Notes: a model not told the origin generated them from the sequence alone. 64,000 nt of DNA from Pedobacter polysacchareus (GCF_019802255.1 NZ_JAHYSS010000003.1:760855-824854); one strand, 5' to 3'; positions 8,313 to 17,573 are shown, counted from the first letter of the stretch. Made by a program: numbers and translations.

Positions 8313-9326
8313 TCACCTTTCTATAAATTTAGTAGGTAATATTACCTTACTTCTTTCAGTTTGGGGTAATGATCTATCCGCAGACAGTTCCTGAAGAATA
8401 ATATCAATAATCTTTTCAGCGATCTGTTCTATGGGTTGATCAACCACGCTGATGGGAGGTGTATGGATCTTGAAAACATCCTGATCATCATAAGCAACAA
8501 TCATAAAACCATCATCAATAGGCTTCTTAATTTTCTTTAGGAAGAATAAGCCTCTTACCGCAAGGTAATTAGTAGAGAAAAATACCGCGTCAATCTTCGG
8601 ATTCTCTTCAAACAAAGCTTTTAAGCGCTCATTGGTGTCTTCTTCCGTGCTATCGAAAGGAATTCGAACCAAAGTCTGCTCATTTACAGGGATCCCATGG
8701 TCTTTCAATGCCTGCTCATAACCTAAATAACGGTTATTGATCTGGTCCACATCCACATCTACGGTTACGAAAGCAATGTTCTTTCTTCCTTTCTTGATTA
8801 GAAATTCGGCAGCAGAATAACCACCTTTGAAGTTATCTACGACCACGTAGTTCACATCAAGATCCGACAGATTCCTATCGAAAATAACGACCGGTATTTT
8901 ATCCTCCAATAACTGTTTGATGTCACCTTCAATCCCAGGAACCGGTGCGATGATGTAAGCATCAACCTTTCTTGATTTAAACATCTCAATTAAGTCCCTT
9001 GCTTTTGCCGGGTCATTCTCTGTACTGGAATAAGTGATTTTATAGCCTTTTTTATATGCTTTATCCTCAATCCGTCTTGCTATAGCCGAGAAAAACGGAT
9101 TGGAAATATCTTCTACAATCAAACCGATAGTTTTGGTATTCCCTGTCCGCAGACTTCTTGCGATCTGATTCGGTTTAAAGCCTAGCTCAAGAATAATCCC
9201 TTCTACGCGTTTGATCACCTCCTTGCTGATGCGCATCTTTTCGGCTTTGCCATTTAAGATAAAGGAGACTGTGGTGATGGATACTTCTGCTTTTTTTGCA
9301 ATATCCTTAATAGATGGAGGTTTCAT
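8313..9326 (-). CDS. LacI-family transcriptional regulator
   Basis: A 337-residue DNA-binding regulator. Residues 5-30 form the LacI-type helix-turn-helix (SIKDIAKKAEVSITTVSFIL) with the hinge helix following (KPNQIARSLRTGNTKTIGLI). The rest is a periplasmic-binding-protein-like sugar sensor domain (for example SNPFFSAIARRIEDKAY and VDAYIIAPVPG). The effector is unknown, probably a sugar or sugar phosphate. It is convergent with, and 9 bp from, the phosphohexomutase gene. Palindromes of the LacI operator type occur upstream of that mutase and between the receptor and lipoprotein genes at 22.4-22.6 kb; whether this protein binds them is untested. Confidence 0.93.
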   Translation of the reverse strand: MKPPSIKDIAKKAEVSITTVSFILNGKAEKMRISKEVIKRVEGIILELGFKPNQIARSLRTGNTKTIGLIVEDISNPFFSAIARRIEDKAYKKGYKITYSSTENDPAKARDLIEMFKSRKVDAYIIAPVPGIEGDIKQLLEDKIPVVIFDRNLSDLDVNYVVVDNFKGGYSAAEFLIKKGRKNIAFVTVDVDVDQINNRYLGYEQALKDHGIPVNEQTLVRIPFDSTEEDTNERLKALFEENPKIDAVFFSTNYLAVRGLFFLKKIKKPIDDGFMIVAYDDQDVFKIHTPPISVVDQPIEQIAEKIIDIILQELSADRSLPQTERSKVILPTKFIER

Positions 9327-9357
9327 TTGTAATATAATTTACAGGCAATCTAGAGAA

Positions 9358-9795
9358 TTAATTGTTAATCTCCTCAAAGTATTTACCTGCAATTTTAACA
9401 AAGGCATCTTCATTTAAAGGTTTATGTAAGTAATTCCTAATTTCTTCGTTTGCAGAAGCCATCAATTCGTCGTCAGGATTCAAAGAAGTAGTCAGCATCA
9501 CGACGATCGTTTTCGATTTATGCGCGACATCTATTTTCCGATATTCTTCCATAAAGTCCCAGCCACTCATACCTGGCATGTTTATATCCAGGAAAATGAG
9601 ACCGGGTCGCTGCACGTCCACATCATTTTCATATTTCCCTGAAAAAGTCAAATAATCCAAAGCTTCCCTCGCTGAGGTGATCGCCATAATATTCACCTCT
9701 ATATTCGTGTTCTGAACTATTTTCTTGTGGATATAATTGGTGGGAATGTCATCGTCAACAAGTAATACACAATTAAGACCCTTAAATTTTTTCAT
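9358..9795 (-). CDS. single-domain response regulator
   Basis: A 145-residue stand-alone receiver domain without an output domain. The acidic pocket is at Asp14-Asp16 (LLVDDD), the phospho-acceptor is Asp70 (LIFLDINMPGMSG), the conserved Thr/Ser lies in VVMLTTS, and the conserved Lys is about 125 (YLHKP). It begins 3 bp after the stop of the PAS histidine kinase gene, so the two are almost certainly translated from one message and form a signalling pair. Such receivers act by protein contact rather than by DNA binding. The target is not visible in the window. Confidence 0.92.
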   Translation of the reverse strand: MKKFKGLNCVLLVDDDIPTNYIHKKIVQNTNIEVNIMAITSAREALDYLTFSGKYENDVDVQRPGLIFLDINMPGMSGWDFMEEYRKIDVAHKSKTIVVMLTTSLNPDDELMASANEEIRNYLHKPLNEDAFVKIAGKYFEEINN

Positions 9796-9798
9796 GCT

Positions 9799-10899
9799 TT
9801 ATCTATCATTTTTAAGGCTAAAACAAAATGTACTGCCTTCATTCAAGGCAGATTTTACAAAAATCTCCCCGCCGTGGAGTTCCACAATCTTTTTACAGTG
9901 CGAAAGTCCAATTCCATGTCCTGCATAATCTTCCTTGCAATTTAGACGTTGAAAAATCAAAAATATCTTTTCCTTATAGCGCTCTTCGATTCCGATTCCA
10001 TTGTCGCTAAACTCAAAATTCCAATGCTGCTCGGCATAGGAGGCGGTCACCTGAATTTTCAATATACCTTCTTTTTTCCTGAATTTTAAAGCATTGCTGA
10101 ATAAGTGTCTGAAAAGCTGCTTCAACGCCTTTTCATAAGCAGGAACACGCGGTAAATTTTCATAATCAACTTCCAGATGGAGCGACTCCGTTTCTTCAGC
10201 AAACTCTAGCTGAAGCGAGGCCATTAAATCATTGCAATCCAATAATTCCTTTGGCTCATGGGTCCCCAAACGCGCATAATCCAAAACGCCTTTGATCAGG
10301 TGTTTCATTTTTTCTGCGGATTCAGCAATGTAATCCAGGTACAAAGCGCCGTTCTCATCAAACTGTTCACCATACTCCTTTTTCAATAAGCCCGTAAAGT
10401 TTTTAACAGTCAATAGCGGCTCCTGCAAGTCGTGGGACGCAATATATACAAACTGTTCCAGTTCTTTATTTCTGAATTCCAGCACCCTCGCATATTCCTT
10501 CAGGGCTTTTTCTGAATTCAGCTTATCTGTAAGGTCTCTGGTAAACTTAGAAAAACCAATCACCTCATTCTCGTCATCATAAACAGTGGTAATGGTCACA
10601 TGTGCCCAGAATTGCTCCCCATTTTTCTTGATGCGCCAACCGCGATGATGCGCTTTACCATTCAATAACGCCTCTTCCAGCAAATGATCAGGGATTTTAT
10701 TCACTCTGGCTTCTTCGGTATAAAACAACCTGAAATCCATGCCCCGCATCTCTTCAGAGCTATATCCTTTGATCATCTCCGCTCCTTTGTTCCAACTGCT
10801 GACACATCCATGCTGATCAAGAAATAAAATCGCATAATCCTCGATTTCCCCCAATATTTTTAAAAGTAAGGGTTGAGGTTGACTTAAATTGTTCTGCAT
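9799..10899 (-). CDS. PAS-domain sensor histidine kinase
   Basis: About 366 residues, cytosolic, with no membrane segment. An N-terminal PAS domain (about 15-130; DYAILFLDQHGCVSSWNKGAE, ending with GFSKFTRDLTD) precedes a HisKA domain with the phospho-accepting His in IASHDLQEPLLTVKNF (about His156). The HATPase domain follows with N box HLFSNALKFR, G1 box FSDNGIGIEERYKEKIF and G2 box GHGIGLSHCKKIVELHGG. The frame extends nine codons further to a TTG at 10926, but the ATG at 10899 is preferred. It sits directly upstream of its receiver partner. The PAS ligand is unknown. The domain order resembles phytochrome-type kinases without the GAF/PHY part. Confidence 0.92.
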   Translation of the reverse strand: MQNNLSQPQPLLLKILGEIEDYAILFLDQHGCVSSWNKGAEMIKGYSSEEMRGMDFRLFYTEEARVNKIPDHLLEEALLNGKAHHRGWRIKKNGEQFWAHVTITTVYDDENEVIGFSKFTRDLTDKLNSEKALKEYARVLEFRNKELEQFVYIASHDLQEPLLTVKNFTGLLKKEYGEQFDENGALYLDYIAESAEKMKHLIKGVLDYARLGTHEPKELLDCNDLMASLQLEFAEETESLHLEVDYENLPRVPAYEKALKQLFRHLFSNALKFRKKEGILKIQVTASYAEQHWNFEFSDNGIGIEERYKEKIFLIFQRLNCKEDYAGHGIGLSHCKKIVELHGGEIFVKSALNEGSTFCFSLKNDR

Positions 10900-11048
10900 G
10901 GAAAAGCTAGTAATTTTCCTGAACAATATTCAAAAGTCAAGCCACGCTAAATTACCCGTAAAAACACCTATAGGAATCAATTTTTTGCAGGAAAGCGAAA
11001 AAAAATTGTCCTTCTTTTTTCCCAAACAGGGAATTGGGGAACTCAAAG

Positions 11049-12299
11049 TTAATTCCTTATTTGCCCATCCCCTTTTACGATCCATTTTTCTGTGACCAAT
11101 TTCTCCAATGCGAAAGGTCCTCTTGCATGAAGCTTCTGCGTAGAAATTCCAATCTCAGCACCTAATCCAAACATCTGTCCGTCTGTGAAGCGAGTAGAGG
11201 CATTCCAGTAAACTACGGCAGCATCTACCTCTTCTAAAAACTGTTCCGCTTCTGCTGAATTTTCCGTGATGATGGCCTCAGAATGCTTCGAAGAATATTC
11301 GGAGATATGACCTAATGCTTCCTGGATATTTTCCACGACCTTAACAGAACACTTATAATCAAGAAATTCTCTTCCAAAATCTTCGCATGCTGCATGGACC
11401 AAATACGGGTAATCCGACTCCTTTAAAAGGCTAAAAGCATGGTCGTCCGCAAACACTTCAACCTGATGCTCAGCCAGTAACGGCGCCAACAATTCTAAAA
11501 AGTCAGCAGCAATTGTTTTATCTACTAACACCGTATCCAATGCATTACATACTGAAGGACGGGAAACCTTGGCGTTCTGAACAATTTCAGCTGCTGCAAT
11601 CAACTTTGCCGATTCCGCAACGTAAGTATGACACACACCTGCTCCGGTCTCAATAACGGGTACAAGGGCGTTTTTACGCACAAAAGAAATAAGTTCATTG
11701 GAGCCACGGGGAATGATGACGTCAATATATTTTTCTGCCTGAAGGATTTCCAGGATATATTTCCTATCCGCTGGCAATTGCTGCACAATATTTTGATCCA
11801 ATCCTGATTCCAGTAAAACTCCCTGGATCAAGGAAACTAGAAAGAGATTGGTATGAAAAGCATCTTGTCCGCCACGTAACAAACAAACATTTCCTGACCG
11901 GATACATAAAGAAGCAACATCGATCGTCACATTAGGTCTGGATTCATAAATGACACCCACCACTCCTAAGGCTACTGTTTTCTTTTGAATCAGCAGACCG
12001 TTCTCCATTTGCTTACTGGAAATCAATTGATTAGTTGGATCCGGCAACAACGCGACATCCTTTAAACTATTGGCCAAACCTGAAATCCGATCAGCATTCA
12101 ATAGCAGCCGATCCTTTTTTGGATCGGCATCAGACATTTTTTCCAGATCCTTTAGATTCTCTTCAATAATCTGAGTAGAATGGTCCAAAATTACCGCTGC
12201 CAAACTATGGAGCAATGCCTGCTTTCCTTCATCGCTTAAAGAAGCGATGGAATGCCTGGCTTTCTTAGCATTTATTAACTGATTTTCTATAGCTTCCAT
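11049..12299 (-). CDS. proA: gamma-glutamyl phosphate reductase
   Basis: A 416-residue NADPH-dependent reductase of the aldehyde dehydrogenase superfamily that converts gamma-glutamyl phosphate to glutamate semialdehyde in proline synthesis. Signature segments are GVIYESRPNVTIDVASLCIRSGN, the catalytic cysteine (Cys223) in VIETGAGVCHTYV, and the C-terminal TDGQMFGLGAEIGISTQKLHARGP. It starts 5 bp after proB on the same strand, so the two form an operon and their products work consecutively on an unstable intermediate. Confidence 0.95.
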   Translation of the reverse strand: MEAIENQLINAKKARHSIASLSDEGKQALLHSLAAVILDHSTQIIEENLKDLEKMSDADPKKDRLLLNADRISGLANSLKDVALLPDPTNQLISSKQMENGLLIQKKTVALGVVGVIYESRPNVTIDVASLCIRSGNVCLLRGGQDAFHTNLFLVSLIQGVLLESGLDQNIVQQLPADRKYILEILQAEKYIDVIIPRGSNELISFVRKNALVPVIETGAGVCHTYVAESAKLIAAAEIVQNAKVSRPSVCNALDTVLVDKTIAADFLELLAPLLAEHQVEVFADDHAFSLLKESDYPYLVHAACEDFGREFLDYKCSVKVVENIQEALGHISEYSSKHSEAIITENSAEAEQFLEEVDAAVVYWNASTRFTDGQMFGLGAEIGISTQKLHARGPFALEKLVTEKWIVKGDGQIRN

Positions 12300-12304
12300 G
12301 TTTG

Positions 12305-13339
12305 TTATAAGATAACGATATCACTGGCGTTCGCAATCTCCAGGTTATGTTGTTTTAAATTATTTTCAATATTTTCAGAGGAGGCTTTAGCCCTTGCCAC
12401 CCCAACGATGTTCATTTGAGCATCGACCAGCTCAAATATTTCTCCATTTGCAAATGGGGCAACTACTGCAGCCACACCTACAGCCAGTAAACTTTTACGT
12501 GCTCTAATGGCCTCTACAGCGCCTTCATCTACCATTAACCTGCCAGTCACCAGACTTCCACTCGCCAGCCATTTATTTCTGGCTGGTATAGAGCAATTTT
12601 TAGGGGCACACACGGTACCCGTTTTTTCGGCTACTGCATCCAGGATGCCATTTGGCGTTCTAATTCCAAATATGACCACTTTAATCCCCATAGTAGAGGC
12701 CAGGTGGGCAAAGGTCAGCTTGGACACCATCCCGCCTAATCCAAGATCAGAAGTTTTCTTATCGGCAAGGGAGAACACCTCATTATTGATGGAATCTATT
12801 TTCTCTACTACTTTTCCGTCTTTATCCAATACGCCAGGAACGGAAGTCCCCAGCAAGATCAGTGAAGCGCCAAAACCTACACCTAGCAGGGTGGCCAGCT
12901 CATCATTATCAGAAAATCTCAATTCCAGATCGCTCACCACATCATTTTCGTTTGCAATTGGAATGACCCCATTTTTCCACAGCTCTTCATAGGTTTCTTT
13001 AAGCTGTAGAAATTGCGTTCTATTAGAGAAATGACGACGCTCACAAAGACTCTGAGCCATCTGAATGCCATAGGGGTAAAAATGTTTTGAATAGGTATTT
13101 AACAATATGGGGTTCCCGATAGCCGCAGCAGCTTTCCTTTCGGAGATTTTCCCTTTATAATTTTTAATGTATTGCTTTCCAGCAGCAACGGCACCTGAAG
13201 AAACCAGAATTAATCTATGTCCTTCCGCCAGTTGGGCAACCTGTGCCGCTACATCAGCAATTACACCCTCATCCAACTCCCCTTTTGGGGTAGTAATGGA
13301 GGCAGTACCTAATTTCAAAACAAGTATCGGCTTATTCAT
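12305..13339 (-). CDS. proB: glutamate 5-kinase
   Basis: A 344-residue kinase that phosphorylates L-glutamate in the first step of proline synthesis. An N-terminal amino-acid-kinase domain (LKLGTASITTPKGE, LILVSSGAVAAGK, IANENDVVSDLELRFSDND, GLGGMVSKL) is followed by a C-terminal PUA domain (about 265-344). Feedback inhibition by proline is usual for this family. It heads the proB-proA operon. Immediately upstream lie four direct copies of a short motif at about 20 bp spacing, reaching the start codon, which may be its control region. Confidence 0.95.
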   Translation of the reverse strand: MNKPILVLKLGTASITTPKGELDEGVIADVAAQVAQLAEGHRLILVSSGAVAAGKQYIKNYKGKISERKAAAAIGNPILLNTYSKHFYPYGIQMAQSLCERRHFSNRTQFLQLKETYEELWKNGVIPIANENDVVSDLELRFSDNDELATLLGVGFGASLILLGTSVPGVLDKDGKVVEKIDSINNEVFSLADKKTSDLGLGGMVSKLTFAHLASTMGIKVVIFGIRTPNGILDAVAEKTGTVCAPKNCSIPARNKWLASGSLVTGRLMVDEGAVEAIRARKSLLAVGVAAVVAPFANGEIFELVDAQMNIVGVARAKASSENIENNLKQHNLEIANASDIVIL

Positions 13340-13409
13340 TTCTATTGAATTTGTTGTTTTCTATTGAATTGTGATGGTTTTCTATTGATTTTGATAGCTT
13401 TCTATTGAA
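13339..13409 (-). repeat. four direct repeats of TTCAATAGAAA upstream of proB
   Basis: Read towards proB, the motif (TT)CAATAGAAA occurs four times, at 13399-13409, 13379-13388, 13358-13368 and 13339-13349. The spacings are 20, 21 and 19 bp, close to two helical turns. The last copy touches the ATG of proB. The third-listed 13379-13388 copy is one base shorter in match. The arrangement resembles a multi-site operator or a repeated element in the leader RNA. Confidence 0.7.
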
Positions 13410-13630
13410 ATGAAGAATCCTTTATGATTTTAAGAATCCCCAATTAAAAGCCCTAAAATAGAAATTTTACCTTATTTTTCTCATCAAATACTTTATCTAC
13501 AGTCAGTTTAGTAATGATATTTTCAAAATAAAGATGATGATCTAAAATAAAGCAGAAAGAAACAAAAAAAACTGCTGGATGTACTTCAATTACCTCCAGC
13601 AGTTTTCTCTTTTACAGCTTAGTGGCTGCT
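13410..13630. other. intergenic region between osmC and proB
   Basis: AT-rich spacer with no supportable ORF. It contains the osmC terminator hairpin at 13568-13606. The rest (13410-13560) is probably the proB promoter region, but no clear TAnnTTTG element was recognised. Confidence 0.5.
13568..13606. terminator. hairpin terminator after osmC
   Basis: Perfect 12 bp arms AAAACTGCTGGA (13568-13579) and TCCAGCAGTTTT (13595-13606), with an A-run just left of the stem that reads as a U-run on the minus strand. It lies 25 bp after the osmC stop codon. Confidence 0.85.
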
Positions 13631-14047
13631 TTATGAAGTGATTAAGCTCGCATCTAAAGTAATTTCCAGGTTATAAGCTTTGCTGACCGGGCAATTTGCT
13701 TTGGCTCCCTTTGCAATTTCCTGAAACTGTTCTTCAGTAATCCCAGGAACACTTGCTTTTAAAACTAAATGAGAACTGGAGATCACGCCATTGTCTAGCG
13801 AAATTGTCGCTTTAGTTTCCAGTGTATCAGGTGTGAAACCTGCCTCTGTTAAGTCCAGACTTAATTTCATCGTAAAACAGCCCGCATGCGCAGCCGCCAT
13901 CAGCTCTTCAGGATTCGTACCAATACCATCAGCAAATCTGCTGTTAAAAGAGTATTGGGTCTGATCTAAAACTTTGCTATCTGTGCTCAGGTGACCAGCA
14001 CCTTCTTTGATTGTGCCATTCCAAACGGCTGTTGCATTACGTTTCAT
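13631..14047 (-). CDS. osmC: OsmC-family peroxiredoxin
   Basis: A 138-residue protein matching E. coli OsmC along its length: N-terminal ATAVWNGTIKEGAGHLSTDS, GTNPEELMAAAHAGCFTM with the peroxidatic cysteine at 57, and ANCPVSKAYNLEITLDA with the resolving cysteine at 119. OsmC/Ohr proteins reduce organic hydroperoxides with thiol or lipoyl donors in the cytosol. The GTNPEEL and AHAGCF context is nearer to OsmC than to Ohr. Monocistronic, with a strong terminator downstream. Confidence 0.9.
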   Translation of the reverse strand: MKRNATAVWNGTIKEGAGHLSTDSKVLDQTQYSFNSRFADGIGTNPEELMAAAHAGCFTMKLSLDLTEAGFTPDTLETKATISLDNGVISSSHLVLKASVPGITEEQFQEIAKGAKANCPVSKAYNLEITLDASLITS

Positions 14048-14291
14048 AATTTATTGTTTTATGGAGGTTATAAAGTTTAATAGTGTATCTATAGTTCTAC
14101 AGTTATTTTGCTGCTAATGGATAGCAAATCATCCTGACTTAATATCGAATCATTCTGGTTCAATGCAATTTATCAATTTAACCTGGCTTTCAATTGGAAT
14201 TCTGTAATCTGTGTGGGTAAAATAATTAAATCTGTACCCATTGCGCTTAGAATAAAATTACGACTTTTAGGGTTAATTCAATTTAAGTAAA

Positions 14292-14813
14292 ATGTTAAAA
14301 GACCTGACTATTATTCCTTCCGAACCAAACGATATTGATCGCATTTTTGAACTCTACGATGATGCAATTGCTTATCAAAAGACGGTATTCAAAAAACACT
14401 GGCAGGGATTTGAACGCAGCTTAATTGAAAGAGAAATTCAGGAAGGCAGACAATGGAAAATCGTCATCGAAGGACAAACAGCCTGCATTTTTGCCATCGA
14501 CTTTAATGATCCGCTCATCTGGAAAGAAAAAGATGCAGATCCTTCCATCTATATCCACCGCATTGTGACGAATCCAGCATTCAGAGGCTATCATTTTGTG
14601 AACATCATCATTGAATGGGCCAAAGCATATGGCGCTAAAAAAGAGAAGAAATACATTAGGTTAGACACCTGGGGAGATAATCCAAAACTTATCGCTTATT
14701 ACGAAAAATGTGGCTTCAATTATCTGGGGAATATTGTCCCGGAAGCATCGGAAGTATTGCCTAAGCATTATGAAAACATTGTATTGGCAATATTTGAAAT
14801 TGAGATCAATTGA
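14292..14813 (+). CDS. GNAT-family N-acetyltransferase
   Basis: A 173-residue protein with the GNAT fold: N-terminal LTIIPSEPNDIDRIFELYDDAI, a beta-4/alpha-3 segment with IYIHRIVTNPAFRGYHFVNIII that replaces the canonical Q/R-x-x-G-x-G/A acetyl-CoA loop with a looser FRGYHF, and the C-terminal YIRLDTWGDNPKLIAYYEKCGFNYLG. The family transfers acetyl groups from acetyl-CoA to amines. The acceptor cannot be inferred. It stands alone between osmC and a non-coding stretch. Confidence 0.8.
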   Translation: MLKDLTIIPSEPNDIDRIFELYDDAIAYQKTVFKKHWQGFERSLIEREIQEGRQWKIVIEGQTACIFAIDFNDPLIWKEKDADPSIYIHRIVTNPAFRGYHFVNIIIEWAKAYGAKKEKKYIRLDTWGDNPKLIAYYEKCGFNYLGNIVPEASEVLPKHYENIVLAIFEIEIN

Positions 14814-14840
14814 TCTTATTCTGATAACCGTATAAAAAAA

Positions 14841-14872
14841 TAGCTACGAAATCTTTTGGATCTTCGTAGCTA
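14841..14872 (-). terminator. hairpin terminator, U-run on minus strand
   Basis: Ten-bp arms TAGCTACGAA (14841-14850) and TTCGTAGCTA (14863-14872) with an A-run at 14834-14840, i.e. a U-run after the stem when read on the minus strand. It would end transcripts coming from the AsmA-like gene or from the micro-ORF at 14922-14993, and the stem may also stop the GNAT transcript. Confidence 0.75.
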
Positions 14873-14921
14873 CAAAAGGCATAACATCATAAATTTAAAT
14901 TTTGAAAGATTTTATGTCCAT

Positions 14922-14993
14922 TTAAGCTTTGCACTTAAAACCATAAACGAATAAAATAAAGAGAAGCAAAATAATTATAGGCCTTAACATCAT
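14922..14993 (-). CDS. possible 23-residue hydrophobic micropeptide
   Basis: Reading the minus strand from tandem ATGs gives MMLRPIIILLLFILFVYGFK and then CKA, a single transmembrane-like helix with a positive N-terminus. A terminator with its U-run on the same strand lies 50 bp downstream, and a 10 bp direct repeat lies upstream. This could be a tiny membrane peptide or a small RNA with a chance ORF. There is no homology evidence available here. Confidence 0.3.
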   Translation of the reverse strand: MMLRPIIILLLFILFVYGFKCKA

Positions 14994-15131
14994 TACTTTA
15001 ATCCAGCAAAAAGCAATAAAAACTTTAATCCATCCTACTCTATTCTGGGTTTTCGGAACGCCCTTTATCACCTATACAAATTAGGTATAAAGAAATTCCT
15101 TAACAGGGTCAAACGACACAAAAAAATATAA

Positions 15132-17573
15132 CTATTTCTCTTTATTCCGATTTTTATTCAGCTTGATCTTAATCTTACCATCTTCCCCATCAGTTGCCAG
15201 TAAATGAAGTACAATCCCCTTCATTCTGCGCTCCTGAATTTCCCTTTTATCAGTAATATCCGCATCTTTTTTCGGATTTCTAAGCGGCACATCTACTGCA
15301 ATATTCGTCCCTTTCGACATAGAGTATACTCCAGATACATCCATATTCAAGAGACTAGAATTGATTTGCATTGGGGCAATCGTAATCAGCGGCCCACGAA
15401 CATCAAACTTACCATTCAGGTTACTAAAGGTAATATTGTCCAAGTCCCTGAATGGAAAAGCAAATTTACCCACACTTTTTACCGGTTCAAACTGCAGTAA
15501 TGCCCCCTGTTTTAAGTCAAAAACGATATTACCGCCTAAGGAATTGGTCACCACCCTTCCCTGATCGGTAATCAACCCCCCAATCGTAGACTTAGAAAAA
15601 AGAAAACCTTTCAAGTTTTTAGAAGTAAGCGTAGTCATACCGAAGTTATCAAAAGAATAAAAGAAGTTTTTAATATCTACGTTAGATAAAGACGTATTTA
15701 CCAAAAAACGATTCATATTTCCTTTTTGGGAGATATTCCCATTTACTTTCATAGCACCTCCGCCATGTTTCACAGAAATATTTTTCATACCTATACCGGC
15801 TTCAGAAAGAAACAGATCTGCGGTTACATCCGTACCGATAAACTTATTATAATATACTTTGGCGACTCTTAAATGCATATCTACCTTACTCTTCTCAAAT
15901 AAATCATTCACATCTTCCGAGAAACTGGTATTTTTTGAAGATTTTTTCGTCGCTCTAGCAGGCTTTCTTGTCCCCAGGAAACCTAAAAACTCTCCTAAAT
16001 GTAACTGCGGACTTCTAATCTGCCAGTTCAGCAAGATCTTCTCTGGATCGTTATAATATAAATTCAGGAAATTACGAATCTGTCCATCCATCATTACGAT
16101 ACTCTTTCCACTCTGCAAACGGATATTTTTAATAAACAGATCATCCGTAGTAAAATTCAAAGACACAGCAGTATTCGTAAAGTTCAACTTCCTCGGTACA
16201 TAGCTTACATCCGCATTCACTACATCAATTACACCGGTCACCAATGGTTTATGGAGTTTAAAATCAACGATATCTGCTTTATAAGCCAGCTTCACTGTTG
16301 CTGTTCCTTTTCCAAATTTCAAGGTTTCCGTCCCAATAGCTTTATTCAGCTTTGCTACGGCAAATTTCGACTTGAACACTCCTGTAGCAATAGGTTTCTC
16401 CAAATCAAGAATCATCATCGTATCAATTGAAAAAGGCATTTCTGTATAGGAACCTGTAAATCCATATAACTTAATCGCAGAATTCGGATCAGTAAAGCCT
16501 TTACCCTTTTCATAATTATTAGTAAAAGTACCTTTAAAGTTACAGCTATCAATAATGGCTCCTGGAGTCTTTAAAACGTTGTCTTTTACAATCGCCGTCA
16601 CATTAATTTCCGGATCACCACCTGGCCCCATGTCCCCGTTAAGAATACAACTGGCATCTATTGGTGTTTTCAAATCAAACATCAGCAGCTTCTCCGTAAT
16701 ATTTGGTGCCAGTAAATTAGCCGCATTTTTCCATAAAATCGAAGGTGCCTTAATGTCAATTTTAAAAGTTGTATTCTCTTTTGAAGTGTCGAATTGAGCA
16801 CCGATGATAAACGGATCGTTCCCAATGTTCAATTGATTAGGCGCGACCAGGATAATCCCTGTATCTTCATCGTAATTGATCTTAAAAGGACCTTCCAGCA
16901 CCTTATCTTTGATGAAGCTGCCTCTTCTCGTATTAAAGGCCATGCTCTTTGCCAGCGTCTTTAACTTCAAATTTGCCTCCCAGCCTGAAAATGAATAATC
17001 CATCTTTCCATCCAGATCCGCGACTTCAAAATGAAACAATTTATGCCCTTTCCTATTGTCAACAATAAAATTCACATTATTTAAGCTGAATTGTTTCAAT
17101 TGGGCATCCGTACTGCCCTTAGTCGAATCTGTTTTCTTCTTATCCTTTTTCCTAAAAACGGCGGTATTGCTATAGCCGGATGTATCTGTAAACAAATCTA
17201 TTTTAGCATTATTAATACCTATCTTCCTGATCTCAATAGTTCCTTTTAACAAAGCCATTGTATTTACTGAGACTTCAAAATCCTGCGCCTCTAATAAAGT
17301 ATGCTGGTGTACTTTCCAAAGACTATCTTTAATCACTACATTTTTGAGACTGATAGATACCCCAGGAAAACCTTTAAAAAAGGTGGGATCCATACTGCCA
17401 ATGGTTAAAGATCCATTGAGGTTTTTATTTAATTGTTCTGTTATTGTAGCTAGCAAGGTCTTTTTATTTGCATTTACATACAAACCGAGTCCAACAAAAA
17501 CGAGAGCAACAAGAGCGACTAAACCAATAAATATTCTAAGCGTAATTTTAGACCAGCGAGGCATTTTTTCCAT
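15132..17573 (-). CDS. AsmA-family envelope protein
   Basis: About 813 residues from ATG 17573 (MEKMPRWSK); the frame is open 15 codons further to 17618, but the later start places the single transmembrane anchor (FIGLVALVALVFVGLGLYV) near the N-terminus as usual. After it comes the AsmA-type start (LLATITEQLNKNLNGSLTIGSM) followed by long beta-rich repeats. The C-terminal region has the AsmA-like signature LFSKSTIGGLITDQGRVVTN and a basic tail. AsmA-like proteins are inner-membrane-anchored periplasmic proteins thought to help move lipids between the membranes. The role here is inferred from the family only. The gene appears monocistronic. Confidence 0.82.
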   Translation of the reverse strand: MEKMPRWSKITLRIFIGLVALVALVFVGLGLYVNANKKTLLATITEQLNKNLNGSLTIGSMDPTFFKGFPGVSISLKNVVIKDSLWKVHQHTLLEAQDFEVSVNTMALLKGTIEIRKIGINNAKIDLFTDTSGYSNTAVFRKKDKKKTDSTKGSTDAQLKQFSLNNVNFIVDNRKGHKLFHFEVADLDGKMDYSFSGWEANLKLKTLAKSMAFNTRRGSFIKDKVLEGPFKINYDEDTGIILVAPNQLNIGNDPFIIGAQFDTSKENTTFKIDIKAPSILWKNAANLLAPNITEKLLMFDLKTPIDASCILNGDMGPGGDPEINVTAIVKDNVLKTPGAIIDSCNFKGTFTNNYEKGKGFTDPNSAIKLYGFTGSYTEMPFSIDTMMILDLEKPIATGVFKSKFAVAKLNKAIGTETLKFGKGTATVKLAYKADIVDFKLHKPLVTGVIDVVNADVSYVPRKLNFTNTAVSLNFTTDDLFIKNIRLQSGKSIVMMDGQIRNFLNLYYNDPEKILLNWQIRSPQLHLGEFLGFLGTRKPARATKKSSKNTSFSEDVNDLFEKSKVDMHLRVAKVYYNKFIGTDVTADLFLSEAGIGMKNISVKHGGGAMKVNGNISQKGNMNRFLVNTSLSNVDIKNFFYSFDNFGMTTLTSKNLKGFLFSKSTIGGLITDQGRVVTNSLGGNIVFDLKQGALLQFEPVKSVGKFAFPFRDLDNITFSNLNGKFDVRGPLITIAPMQINSSLLNMDVSGVYSMSKGTNIAVDVPLRNPKKDADITDKREIQERRMKGIVLHLLATDGEDGKIKIKLNKNRNKEK

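Larger units (their letters stand above)
14814..15131. other. gene-poor intergenic region with hairpin and possible micro-ORF
   Basis: About 318 bp between the GNAT gene and the AsmA-like gene. It holds a terminator-like hairpin (14841-14872), a possible 23-residue hydrophobic ORF on the minus strand (14922-14993), and two direct copies of ACTTTAATCC (14995-15004 and 15022-15031) just upstream of that ORF. Nothing else supportable was seen. Confidence 0.6.

Noticed and set aside
10900..10926. TTG start of the PAS histidine kinase at 10926
   Set aside because: The ATG at 10899 keeps the whole PAS domain; the extra nine residues show no conserved feature.
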